From the NCBI GenBank assembly GCA_964017145.1, contig OZ024841.1, positions 1,240,001 through 1,304,000 on the forward strand: DNA of 64,000 nt, written 5' to 3'. The translations under genes were made by a program, and so were the position numbers. Positions 1 through 10,938 of this stretch are shown piece after piece. The notes under the pieces are model-generated. The model did not search any database and had not been told where the DNA came from. It saw only the letters and a program-made list of their open reading frames with translations. This DNA comes from Agrocybe praecox. Taxonomy: Eukaryota; Basidiomycota; Agaricomycetes; Agaricales; Agrocybaceae. Position 1 is the first letter of the stretch; the number at the start of each line of letters is the position of its first letter.

Positions 1-900
1 TGGTCGTCCATAGAGTTGAGGCTCTGTGAGGATGATCTCGAGGGCCAACATCATTCATATCAGCCAACTCTTCCTTCAAACACATCCTTCATCAACCCGG
101 CACCCATCACCCACCCATCCCGCTTGTTATTGTGTCCGCCGACCCCAGCAAAGACGAATCCAACATTCATCGGTCTTTCCTCGCATTTGACTTGGATTCT
201 ATCCCAGTCCTTGTGCACACATAGAGTCGATGGGCCGTATTTCGAATGGCTGCAAAGGATCCAAACTTTCGAACGCGACTTGGACAGCTATGTAATGGAC
301 GGCTAGGGAGTGCAGCGCAGCGAGTGCCAGCGCCAGCATTCGTTCAGATGCAGGTGGCATATGGAAGCAGATTGAGGGTTGTGTGAGGTAAGAGAGTGAG
401 TGCTGGGGTTCGTTCGGCTCGCAGGCTCGGGGTTAGCAACTCTATCAGAAGGCAAGGCAAACACATTGCGGACATGCTAGGGATCGTTCTGATGCAGTCG
501 GTAAGTCGTTCTCCCTTGCATGCATTTGATTCGCTATTTACCGTCTCTTTTCAAGGCATTTTTCTTGACCTTTTGACTTGGGCGGCCAACCAAACGATGG
601 GCTTGCTGCTGGCATAAACGGCGATGCGAGTCAATGGCTTTGAATTCACCGTCAAGCCCTGAAATATTGACCACTTACATATATTACATGGTACTACTGA
701 TTGCGAGAAAATTGGGAACAATTGAATGTATTTTTAAAAGTTGTATTTGATTAGATTGAATAATAAAATATCGCGATGGAGGCATATTTGCTTCTCGAGC
801 GGGTCAGTCGCTGACTCGCTTATCATCTAGTCGCAGGACGGCCTCACTCTGGTCTCACCGAACGGCTCCGTCGTGCCGAAGTGGCGATTGTTCGAGTGTC
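1..900. other. No supportable gene
   Basis: Short open stretches occur on the plus strand but none carries a recognisable domain, a good start context or a splice pattern like the rest of the window. I see nothing assignable. It lies beside the AT-rich inverted-repeat element and could be decayed DNA. Confidence 0.5.
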
Positions 901-904
901 GCTT

Positions 905-2700
905 GTTGGCATGATTGATATATCTTCGGATATATGTTCAAAATATATGTGACATATATGTCAGCATATATCTCTGACATATACATGAAGTATATCTCTA
1001 GCCTGTATTTTTAAAATACATGCTAATATATATATGATATATATCTCCGAGATATATGCCAACATATATGTCACGTATATCTTGAGAATACAGTCGACAT
1101 ACAGATCATGTATATATCGACTGGATATTCAATATATACGGTGAAATATATATGATGTATATTTTGAAATTCCACCAGATGCTGTCGGATTTATATACAA
1201 ATATAACTAATTTCCCTAAAAAAAAGATCAACAAATGACGGCAAGTTCTTAGGTTCAATTATTAATCCATACTTGCCTTAGCCCTTACTTTAGTGACGGT
1301 GGGTCTGCATGAATTTATCCGTCCCATTCAATAGATAAATATGCGTGGATTTGTTAATCCCGTGTGATGGATAAATGTTCTCAGATTAATCCATCCCTGT
1401 TTCATGGATAGACCCGCTTTTGAATTATCCATCCCGTTCACGCATATTTATCGATAAATTCTTTAATACGCGGCATCTAGCCGCCGGCTTGGACAATTCG
1501 GATACTTCCGTGACGCATCAAAGATGCTCGTCTTGCGCTGCGGCAAATGGGATACCCATATCATTTGCTCGCGCATTTCTCTGTATTTCTGTATCCTTAG
1601 CTGCAGATCTCCTTGTATTAGTAGCTCTGAATCTTTATTCTGTACATGTAAATCCATAGTATATCTAAAAGACAGACCAAGATTTTCAGAAAAAATCAGT
1701 GATTACCGGTGCCAAATTCTGGGTTTGTTTTGTCCCTCCGTCATTTTACTAACTCTCTATATCCCACAAAATTTAATCCTCAACATAACTCTCATGATGA
1801 TGCATGATTTTGGCATGATTATATGCCAATTTTTCAAAATATGTGAGTGGATTGTGGGCAACCCATGATCATCATTCAAGTTTACAATGGTAAATCATGT
1901 TTGAGTATGCACACATTTCAGCACCATTCTGACCTTTACTCATTTGCAAACCAATCACCCTGGAAGGTATATCATATGAAAGGTATAATTTTCCTCTCTA
2001 AAAAAATGTATTTATCTGAGCATAATATAATATATACAAACCACCATTATTATTTTTCAGTTCCAATCTCCTAAAAACACGACGGTACCGCGGCCCGTCA
2101 CATTGAATAGGGTAAATGGCACGTACTTCGGCATTTGCCCGTGTGATACAGATTGGAAGATTGGCACCTCTCCAGTAATAAAATCTTCTGCTTATATCAA
2201 ATACTCTTGTGGTAATGAAGGGCCATGGTTGATCATCTATTGTTTTTTATGTTTTTCCGAAGCCCCGACGGCCCCCAAACGGAACTCAATCGGACTATGA
2301 AAAGCTGGCCAAATGGCTGTAGAATAATCAAACGCGGATGGATAAATGGCCGTGGATTTATTCAATGCGAATGGATAAAGGGCTGTAAAGTAATTGAACG
2401 TGGATAGATGAATTTATTGAATATGGATGGATAAGTGGCGGTAAAGTAATCAAACAAGGATGGATAAATTTCGTATTTATTGAACGTAAGAAGTTGCTGT
2501 CATTTGTTGACCTTTTTTTTATGGAAGTTACTTAGCTTTTGTTGATGAAAGTGACATATACGCCTGGAAATTCCAGCCAATGTACATGTCATATGTATAT
2601 CTGACGTATTTTCAATTTTCACATGATGTATATTTCCAATATATAGGTTAAAAAATACATATTACGTATATATTGACCCTATATTTTCAATATATAGGTC
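905..2700. mobile_element. Non-autonomous inverted-repeat DNA element
   Basis: Two inverted arms of roughly 57 bp, at about 1205-1262 and 2478-2534, match with few mismatches; both contain the core GATCAACAAATGACGGCAAG or its near complement. Just inside each arm lies a cluster of short degenerate iterons, GGATAAAT on the right (about 2300-2480) and the complement ATTTATCC on the left (about 1290-1460). Outside the arms are AT-rich tracts of TATATGTCA-type words (905-1195 and 2555-2700), which may be the outer part of the element or a preferred target. The interior (1460-2290) has no ORF with a recognisable transposase. This architecture is usual for non-autonomous DNA transposons, where iterons bind transposase. 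Superfamily and exact ends are not resolved. Confidence 0.65.
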
Positions 2701-2719
2701 TCGGAGCCAGCAGTGTATG

Positions 2720-4270
2720 CAACGCGCGTCGCGCATCAATTCGTGGCAATTTGTCACTTAACCTCGTTCGTCTTGAACAAGACTTAGACCTCCATCCATC
2801 TGGCCCAAATTATCTTGCGCCATATGATAATACACCCTCGTAACCCTGTATCCCGATATAAAGCGCAATATGACCTCCCAGATTCCCTACTCAAAATCGA
2901 AATTCCGTGCAAGGTTCTGACTAGCGCTGTGGGCTCAGCGCGCCCTGACAATCATACCTATACCTGGACCCAGAAGCTAAGCAATCACTTGATAACGCTG
3001 AATGCGTTAACTACCTACCTCGTACCAGTGGCTTCGGCGGCGGGCAAATCGTTAATTATGACAATCCTTAACCCAGAATCGGGGTCGAGTAGGTGATGTC
3101 ATCACGAAGGATCTTCTATCTTACTTGCGTAGTCTTAGTATCTCTCACACCGCCTTTCCCACCGGATTATAATGGACGAGTACCGCGAACAATTTTTGTA
3201 TAGCCAACTTCTGACTGTAACTCCCACATAACACCAGGGTTATATCCCATGCTCCACTTTCTATTTCAGTGAACGAATCCATGACCTCAGTACTCGCGAC
3301 ATTGAATTTTTCTAATCTATTGAACTACGGACCGCATCTATGAACCCCTACGGTAGTGTCTCTATATTTCTCATGCTGTACTTCCTACTGATAGCAACCT
3401 ACTTAGTATAAACCGTGATTCACTGATTATTCTATTTTAACGGTATCAAAATGCATAAGGACCAAGGTTATACTCGAGCAGTCTCCACACTTGGGCTTCC
3501 ATGAAGGTAACACGTTACGACGAGTTGAATTGTAGCAAGGAATCCAAAGCTATATGATTTGCCAGAAGGAACATCCGGCGGGTCTGGAATAACATATTTC
3601 CAAGCAAGTAATCATGCCACTGCGTTTTCGATGTGCGTCTACTTTAAACTTGGCGGAAGATATTTACATGCAGGTGCTCATGTGGGCAATCAAATGATGC
3701 CAAAATTGGACTTGCTCACTAATGATTTTACTAGCCCTGGTCTTCTACTCGCCTATTACAGCGTAGGAAAGCGCCTTCAATCGAATCAGATATGTTTTCT
3801 GGCATCTGTCAACATCTTCGGGTCCCATCCAAATGAACTCCAGACTCAACATGCACATTGTGAAATATGCTACTCGTTTCAGCACGTAAAAGGCGCTGAG
3901 GTGGTTTTAGTCGTTTTTATCTGGACTCGGGTACTCTCGATCAGCTCGATCACGAATATGCGATACCTCCCGTTTCCCGCCTCCCCACAGTGGGAAAATC
4001 TATTCAGAATAGTAAACTCCGTCCCTTTACCAATGAAAGTTAATGTCGCTGTCATACCCATAAAACGCACCTGCCTCACTGCTGATCGCTGTGCCGTGAT
4101 ACTAAATGATCACTAACGCCTTGGTGATGGTGTGTTTCTGGAAAGCTTTTGATGATTCCCATCACCACTGGGACAGCGTTATTATTAGCCTTGTAGATCT
4201 TTCTTATATATGGTATATGGTGAAGAGCTCACAAACGTCGTCGCTTCCCCGCTTGTCCCAACTCATCCTG
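2720..4270. other. Intergenic, no supportable gene
   Basis: A 185-codon open frame at 3559-4116 (+) is the longest, but its composition shows no domain, signal peptide or splice context that I recognise. I treat the stretch as non-coding or degenerate. Confidence 0.45.
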
Positions 4271-4279
4271 TTGATCACC

Positions 4280-5615
4280 ATGTCGTCACCGCCGGCCACC
4301 CCTCCAGACTCTGTTTCCAGCTTTCGACGCGATACGATGAATATCGTAGCGGTTGAAGTATTGTTCTTCGGTACGACTTGATCTTACTACTATGATGATC
4401 TGGCTTAGATTCAACTCATCGGTCTTTTGACAGGATTCTATGTCTGTCTTTTTTTCGTGACTATGTACGCTGTCTGTAAGCTCAGGAACCTATGGCACAC
4501 AAAAAGTAATTTCAATTGACCATCTCATTGATTAGGGAACAGTCATTCTGCGCATAGACCAACCACAACGGAGGGGAAAACAATCAGACTAGTGCAATCG
4601 ATCCTACTAGTCGTGTCATTCATTCTATCTGCTCTGCACGTTGCTCTGGACTGGTGGTACCCAGCCCGGTTATTCCAGACTGACGGCGCTTCTCCGCTTC
4701 TCGTGCTCGACTTTCTGGCAGAGCAACCTGTGTTCTTCCTGGTTATTGAAGGCTTGACGCTGGCCTTGAACACAGTCATAACCGATTCGATCTCAGTGAG
4801 TGTGCCTCAGCTTTGCCATATGTGATTCAGGCTCTCTAACAGTTTGTTTGCGAAAGGCATGGAGGTGCTGGGTCCTTTACGATCGACAGTTCAAAGTCAT
4901 CGTATTTCCCGTGCTGTGCATAGCAGCTAGTTTGGGTGAGTGGTGTTGCGCGATAACAACGGGTGTTTAATCTTAATTTGACGTTTTTCTATACAGTAAT
5001 GGCTATTGTCAGCATCATCGACCGTGTCCAGTTCACATTTGGCCTACAACATATGACCATAAATCCTACAACGGGAATTGCCCGATGGCAGCACCTCTTA
5101 ATCGCCTACTTTGCTCCATCCTTAGCCGCCACCGTTTATACCACTGGTCTCATTATATACCACATCGCCAAAGCCCATTTTCAGCTATCGAAGGTCACGC
5201 GTCCCTCTTTCTCATCCGGCAAAGTCGCCATTATGATTGTGGAGTCCGCCCTATTATACACGATCTCTCATGTGGTCACGATGGGTCTCTTAGTTCGTGT
5301 ATCGCCGAACTTCAACTTCTCTCAAGATATTCTAGCGCAAATGGCGGTAAGTCAACATCGAGCTTATTTATATCTTAAAACCCCGTACTGACGGATGTGC
5401 CTGTTATTTGTGTACAGGGTATATCGCCGACACTCCTAATACTGCGAGTATGTCTCGGGAAACTCGCTGATTCGACCCAGCAGGACGTCGGTAAAATGAC
5501 GTCTATGGCCTTTCATGGTAGTAGGGGCAGCGTAAGGACTGGGATGGATACTGTGGTGGAAAGGGGCCTCGAATTGGATAACTTTAGTAGGACGAAATAC
5601 TTTGATAGAAAGTGA
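4280..5615 (+). CDS. Multi-pass membrane protein (fungal DUF6533/DUF6534-like)
   Basis: Six exons (4280-4370, 4434-4475, 4536-4795, 4857-4935, 4997-5346, 5418-5615) sum to 1,020 nt and give 339 residues. The N-terminus (MSSPPATPPDSVSS) followed by a hydrophobic segment, and the internal AWRCWVLYDRQFKVIVFP, are hallmarks of the large Agaricomycete family of seven-helix membrane proteins of unknown function. About seven hydrophobic stretches are visible; the C-terminal 50 residues are polar and probably cytosolic. The family has no established biochemistry, so no function is proposed. The second intron could alternatively be a 30-nt intron from 4506, but the 60-nt version matches local intron lengths. 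An upstream in-frame ATG at 4106 exists; 4280 fits the family start better. Confidence 0.8.
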
Positions 5616-5857
5616 TACAAGATAAATCACGTTCAAGGATATTTGAACGGAAAGAATAGAAGCCGTTGGCGCCTCAGTTGCGAAGTCAACAACATGCCAG
5701 AGTGAAGAGTTTGTATATTCTTGTGTGATCATGCCAGAGTACAAACAATCTCGTCAATCATCAAAGTTAACTTTATTATAAATTCGGACATCGCAATCGT
5801 CAACCCCCATTGGCTCCGCTCTTTAACGACATATGGTGTATAAGTCCAGCAATCTGA

Positions 5858-6319
5858 TTAAAGATTGAGGTTAACGGGGGTGCATCCCACGGCAACTACA
5901 CCTTCTATAAAATTTGGAATGCGTAAGATAAGTGACCAAGGATTACGACCCTATGCGACTTCAGGGCGTCAGGCTTGTACTTACTGAACGAGTTGTTGGT
6001 GCAGCAAACAGGTTGAGCGGTGCTGTTCGGGAAAAGTCATCAGTGAACGACCAGTAGACACAGGTTGAATATACACGTACCAAGAAGTTCCTCCAGCACC
6101 AATGGCGGTGATCGGGCTGCAGGTGACGCCCACAAGGGCGTTCACATCCTGAACAACAACGCCCAAAAGGCCGAGCAATTTGGCGATGGAAGCGTCATTT
6201 GCTTTGCCGACGCTGTTGCAACATTGAAGGTCCCCGGTAGAGCACTGGCTAGCGGGAGAGCCTGTGGCAGCAGCAAGGGTAGCACTGAGTGCGAATGCAG
6301 CGAGAGTTGTGAATTGCAT
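5858..6319 (-). CDS. Class I hydrophobin
   Basis: Three exons on the minus strand (6319-6081, 6022-5985, 5904-5858) give 107 residues. After a signal peptide (about residues 1-19, MQFTTLAAFALSATLAAA) come the eight hydrophobin cysteines in the canonical C-CC-C-C-CC-C order: 26, 33/34, 67, 80, 86/87 and 100. C80 is created by the first splice junction. The ending GCTPVNLNL is typical of basidiomycete class I proteins. Hydrophobins are secreted and self-assemble into amphipathic rodlet films on aerial hyphae and fruiting bodies. Intron lengths are 58 and 80 nt. A TATA-like box lies about 85 bp upstream. The gene converges on the membrane-protein gene ending at 5615. Confidence 0.95.
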
Positions 6320-6400
6320 GATATTGGAGATTGTTGAAGGAGCTATTCACTGAAACTGAGTAGGTTCTGTTGAATGAGATGTTACCCCAAATTTTGACAA

Positions 6401-6410
6401 GCTTTTATAT
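6401..6410 (-). promoter_or_regulatory. TATA box of the hydrophobin gene
   Basis: On the minus strand the sequence reads ATATAAAAGC, 82-91 bp upstream of the hydrophobin ATG. Position and sequence suit a strong, regulated fungal promoter; the start site is not shown. Confidence 0.5.
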
Positions 6411-7150
6411 GTTTCTGGTTGTTCAGATTGACGTTATAAACCCTATGAAGTCATATGTTTAATTATATTACTATTCACATAATAAATTGATAGCATGCAG
6501 AAAACATATGGTTTCTCATGTCAGAGTGGAGTATATACGGTAATTTTGACGTTGTTGAGAGTCTGGTATTCTATGCACCACAGGATTTATGTCATTGTGT
6601 GGTGCGTACCTCCCCTAGTTTCTCAAAAATTCTGGATGCGTATAAAAAACACTAGCAGTGCGTGCTCCATTAGCTTGTCGAGTGATCATAACATTGAGGT
6701 CGCATAACGTCGGTGACGCTACTTATGACTTGAATACATCATAAAATTATGAGAATAGACGCCTTGAGGTCATGATAGCAACAGGACTAGTATATTCTCC
6801 GCGGATATTACAGTATACCCCGGGCACAAAGACTAGCCACGGGGGAACACATTGTCTTGTTTTTTTGTACGGCGCACCTTGGCAGATTGTGACGTTGCGA
6901 CAAAGGTCCCACACTGCAGCAAACGTACCATACCCAGTACTCTACATAATTTATCGAATTTCAAACTCACACAGCGATCAAATTCCTGTTAAAGAGGAAG
7001 CGTCAATATCCACCTAACCAAATCAAGTAATTATTTCCTAAAAAACAACTGCGCCAAGAAATACATTTTATTCGTGAGAGATGGGATCGTGACGGGCGTC
7101 TGCAGGCGTCTAAATACTACAGAGGCATTTATCTATCTATTTGTAAAAGC
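6411..7150. other. Intergenic, nothing recognised
   Basis: No conserved coding, RNA or repeat signal is visible here apart from the hydrophobin upstream region. Short ORFs lack features. Confidence 0.5.
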
Positions 7151-9484
7151 TCACATGGAAGCTTTGCCGCGTGGCTCATACGGCAACAGCAGCGCAAGCA
7201 ATCCAGAGAAAATAACGAGGGCACCGGCAATATACACCGGTACAGCTGTGTTTAGGTCAGCGTACAAAGCGATTATAGGGGCCTAGATTCAATATTCAGT
7301 TAGCGAACATGCTTTGAAGAAAACATGCTTACGATGAGGCTGAAAACACGCGTGGCAGTTGCCGTCAGTCCGTTCCCTGTTCCTCTATCTTTTGCTGGGA
7401 ATATTTCTGGCGTGATGGCATAAAGGACTCCATACATGACCTGGAAGGTTTTATTGAAAACAAAAAAAAGGAAGGAATAAGGCTTTTAACGTACATTACT
7501 AGCAAACGTGTAGCCACAATTCCACCCGAGGAGTGAATTGGAAGTACGAGCCGTTGTGGTTGCAAACAAGAAAGCGCCGGTAAGGGCTGTGGAGAAAAGT
7601 TGTAAATATCGACTTGGAGGTCACTCAGTCGCGTAAACCAATCACCTGCGGAAAACGCCAGAGCACCCCTCCGGCCAACGTATGGTAATTGAACCAACCA
7701 AGTAGCGAAGAATGCGGCCGGTACACCAACTACACTGATTATGAAAGTCTAATGATTCCGGTTAAGCGCCATCATCGTATTTCTTGTTGAAAAAAGGCAC
7801 ATACGTTGCGGTACGTGATATTAAGGGAACTGTCTCCAAAACGGGCTCCTCTACTTGCAAACCTGAAAATTGTGTCAGCATGACAAATAATTTTATGCCA
7901 GTAAGCGAACGTACAAGAATGGCAAAAAGTTGTTGTACAGAGTAGATGCCAGTCCGATCACACCTGTTTGTAGATTAGATTTAGCCGCTTATAGTCGGTA
8001 CATAACATGATGCTTAAATTACCCCATATTGATATCAACAAAGAAGTTGAAAATGCAATCTTCCGTGTGCGGAAAAGAGATTTGATATGATCAAGCGTAA
8101 AATCAGAGGTCTCGCTTAGGGACCATTTTCGTTTTGGGCCACTCGCAACGCGGGGCGTCTTTTCAGAGAATTCCCCAATTGACGTTAGTTGGTCCACGGT
8201 CAAAGAAGACGTTGTTCCATTATATGCAGCAACTTTATGGATGATAGCAACAGCCTCTGCGTCCTGTCCTTTGCCGATGAGGTATCTTGGACTTTCCACC
8301 AAGTCGAAAAGGAAGAAACGAGCAGCCCACAGGAGCAAGGTTAACCCTCCTAGAAGAAAGAGCAGGTATCGCCAGCCCATGTTATCCCGTCGTTCGCACG
8401 TTTCTGAGCCAAAAGAGCAAGAGAAGTTGGCAATCAAGGGCCACGCTAACTGAAAAATATTATTTGATTTATTCACTTGAAATAACAGTCACAACATACC
8501 AGGTTCACGAGTAACTGTCCTAAACACCAAAATATGGACATGAGCGTGAGGAGATGCTGTTTAGATGCGGGTACCAGGTCTATAGTTTAGTGTCAGCTAT
8601 TGTGTACGAAACAAGACTTGAGGATATATAACTTGCCTAAAAAGATCGCAGAATCCACCGGTAAGTTCCCTGAGATATGTTCAGCATAGTACGAGAGGAC
8701 TAAAACCATCTTTATCACCATACCTCCTACTCCGACACCCATTACAGCGAGCAAAGACGCTAGCGTCACGAAATTTGGTGATCCTCCAGCAGAAAGACCG
8801 AAAACTCCAGCGATGAAGAGAGTTATATTGAAACACCACCTACAATCCAAACCAATCAGTGTTTACTTTCGTCGCATCAAGAAAGTGAAGTACCGTCTTC
8901 CCCAAATATCACACCCTAGACCCCAGAAGACAGCCCCGACGAGTAGTCCTGTGTTTGCCGCAAGACTCAAGAAAGGAGCGTTGAACTCGAACTCGTCGGT
9001 TATAGGAGCCAAAATAAGACCGGTGATAAGCTGGCATAACGGAGATTTACGTGTCAGGCGCAAAGCATTTTCATTGAAACATGGGAGAATCGATGACTAA
9101 CTGGCCACACGCTGTCGCTGTTCGTTCTGGAATGTGAGTGCGGGGTATGCAGGGCATTCTCGAATGGACTTACGCAAACCACCCAAATCCAGAGACGATG
9201 AAAAGCAGATACTAGTAGAATCTCTGTCAGTTCATTAAAGACGCGTTCATGATGCGAAGCATACTTACCTGATATTTCCCCATTCCAATCTCCTGGATAG
9301 CCCGGTTGAGGACGAGCGTTTTGGCATAGTAAACAGGATCCAGTATCCCGTCTTCATAAAGGTTGTCCAAGGAAGCAGTTCGACTAAACGAGTCCCGATG
9401 GGTTGTGGAATTCGTATCTTCAATCTTCTCCATCTCATCGCTCGCTGTTGTGGGCATTGTCCGTTTGCTCGTCTCGTCCGTCAT
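7151..9484 (-). CDS. MFS transporter, sugar-porter/SV2-like
   Basis: Roughly ten short introns interrupt a 12-helix transporter on the minus strand. It starts MTDETSKRTMPTTASDEMEK with a cytosolic acidic leader to about residue 50, then IQEIGMGKYQ. Exons continue with GFGWFADSVWP, the loop 2-3 motif GLGCDIWGRR, GVGVGGNLPVDSAIFL, LVESPRYLIGKG (the sugar-porter-type ESPR motif after helix 6), and a final exon ending LLALLLPYEPRGKASM. IGMG..Q near the N-terminus and NLPVDS in helix 4 are typical of fungal transporters related to SVOP/SV2. The substrate cannot be read from sequence. Several junctions are plain (donor at 9268, acceptor at 9212); I did not fix every boundary. The start is the first ATG before the conserved leader. 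Confidence 0.85.
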
Positions 9485-9845
9485 AACTCTTCGCCGCTGT
9501 TTGGTGGGGAGCTGCTCCGCATTTATCGTCTACCATTTGTGGGTCTTTATATTCGGGACACCGGCTAAGTTTGGGTCAAAGTTATCTAGCGATTTATAAA
9601 GTTGATTGGTGCCTGATTCCCACGCGGTCTCTGATTGGTTCGAGAAAAATCGCCGCCGCTCAAAGTATTAAGCAGAAAAGACAGGGAGCATGGAAGCAAC
9701 ATTTGCGAACCAATAATCGAATATGGGCGTTGCGCCATTTACGTGAATAATAAATTCGAATTAAACTACGTTTCATTCGTAATGAAATACATACCCGGAT
9801 TACGAGTCTCGGTACCAAGGTATATCCATCTCACGAATTGGTCAT

Positions 9846-10710
9846 TTATGCTTTAACAGTCGTGTTTTGCGATTCCTTTTCTCTCAAATCTCTTCGCCGC
9901 TTCACATCCCAGTTATAAACCCGCGCAGTATTGACTTCCATGATCGTTAGTTGCTCCCGCAGGAATTCGAGATCTTCAATGGTGTTGTTCAGACTGGCTT
10001 GAGCGACCTCCAATTTTGATGTCAGAAGCTTGATCGCCTCAGGTAATTTGTACGAAAGCATAACGTTCGCCTGGAATGAGAAATCAGTGAGTGATCAAAA
10101 TGATACCAAAGGAAACGCACCCCGAGCCATAGGTAAACAGTATCAGTATCTTCAAGTTCAGCTTCTGCATATAGCGTGTCATTCAACTCGAACGTTGTGG
10201 TAAGAGGTTTGGAGGATGCGCCTTCTTCGAGGTCATCGAGGTCATCTTCATCTTCTTGTGCTTTACTTTTACCTTCCTATTGGACATTATCAACACCGAG
10301 ACGATCACGGGGGATCTGATACACTTACACGTCTCTCTTGAAGAAATTCAACCATATCCAAAGTCTTCTTGATATCAGGGATCTTCTCTTCTAGACTGGC
10401 GCGCCGTGAACTTAAACTGGTCTCCATGTATCGGTACTTGCTGCGCTTCCGAAGGAGAAATTGTTCATTAAGTCGAAAAACACCAGAAAGGGAAGAAAGC
10501 GTACGCTAGTGCATCCTGAAAGCTTTTCAATGTCGCTTCCACATCTGCGTCGGGTCCACCGAGATATTCATCGACATCAGCCTGAGATTAGGTTAATTCC
10601 GCGTGTTTTGAACCCCTAGTTCTGTCAAAACAACTGACAATGAACGGAGCTTTAGGGATGCCTCGAGGGTTTTTTTCTTCGGAGAATACTGGCTTGATCT
10701 TTGGCGCCAT
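9846..10710 (-). CDS. PAC10: Prefoldin subunit 3 (Pac10/VBP1)
   Basis: Five exons (10710-10639, 10581-10505, 10440-10329, 10276-10121, 10070-9846) sum to 642 nt and encode 213 residues, close to the usual size of about 200. The N-terminus MAPKIKPVFSEEKNPRGIPK and the block KAPFIADVDEYLGG are diagnostic of prefoldin 3. Two long helices, around YRYMETSLSSRRASLEEKIP and the C-terminal NTIEDLEFLREQLTIMEVNT, form the coiled-coil tentacle; the hairpin region LYAEAELEDTDTVYLWLGAN lies between them. An acidic insert (EDEDDLDDLEE) precedes it. Prefoldin is the cytosolic hexamer that passes nascent actin and tubulin to the CCT chaperonin; subunit 3 is an alpha-type subunit. The gene is divergent from Mrd1 with 228 bp between the start codons. 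Confidence 0.95.
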
Positions 10711-10938
10711 GGCACTTTTTTGAAAAGGTAGGGACACACGCTTCAGTGAGTTTCGATTAAGAAGTCTACCTCAAGGAGACGCACTTCATGACGGCGATTT
10801 CCGAGCGGACCTTGAAACACGCTTGGCATATAAAATCCGGGCTTTTTTTCTTCTGCAAAAATCTCTCAGGTTCGTACCGAGTATATTTTCTTATACCATC
10901 TCCTGCGGCTAATCGTTACTATAGTAGGGTACGCGCCG
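10711..10938. promoter_or_regulatory. Shared divergent promoter, prefoldin 3 / Mrd1
   Basis: Only 228 bp separate the two start codons, so both genes must be driven from this interval. CT-rich tracts on the plus strand lie just upstream of the Mrd1 ATG. No individual factor site is assigned. Confidence 0.5.

Noticed and set aside
3559..4116. 185-codon open frame on the plus strand
   Set aside because: No domain, biased composition or splice context; it adjoins a gene-poor region and resembles chance ORFs.
4506..4535. 30-nt intron in the membrane-protein gene
   Set aside because: Too short for reliable splicing; a 60-nt intron (4476-4535) with the same acceptor keeps the frame.
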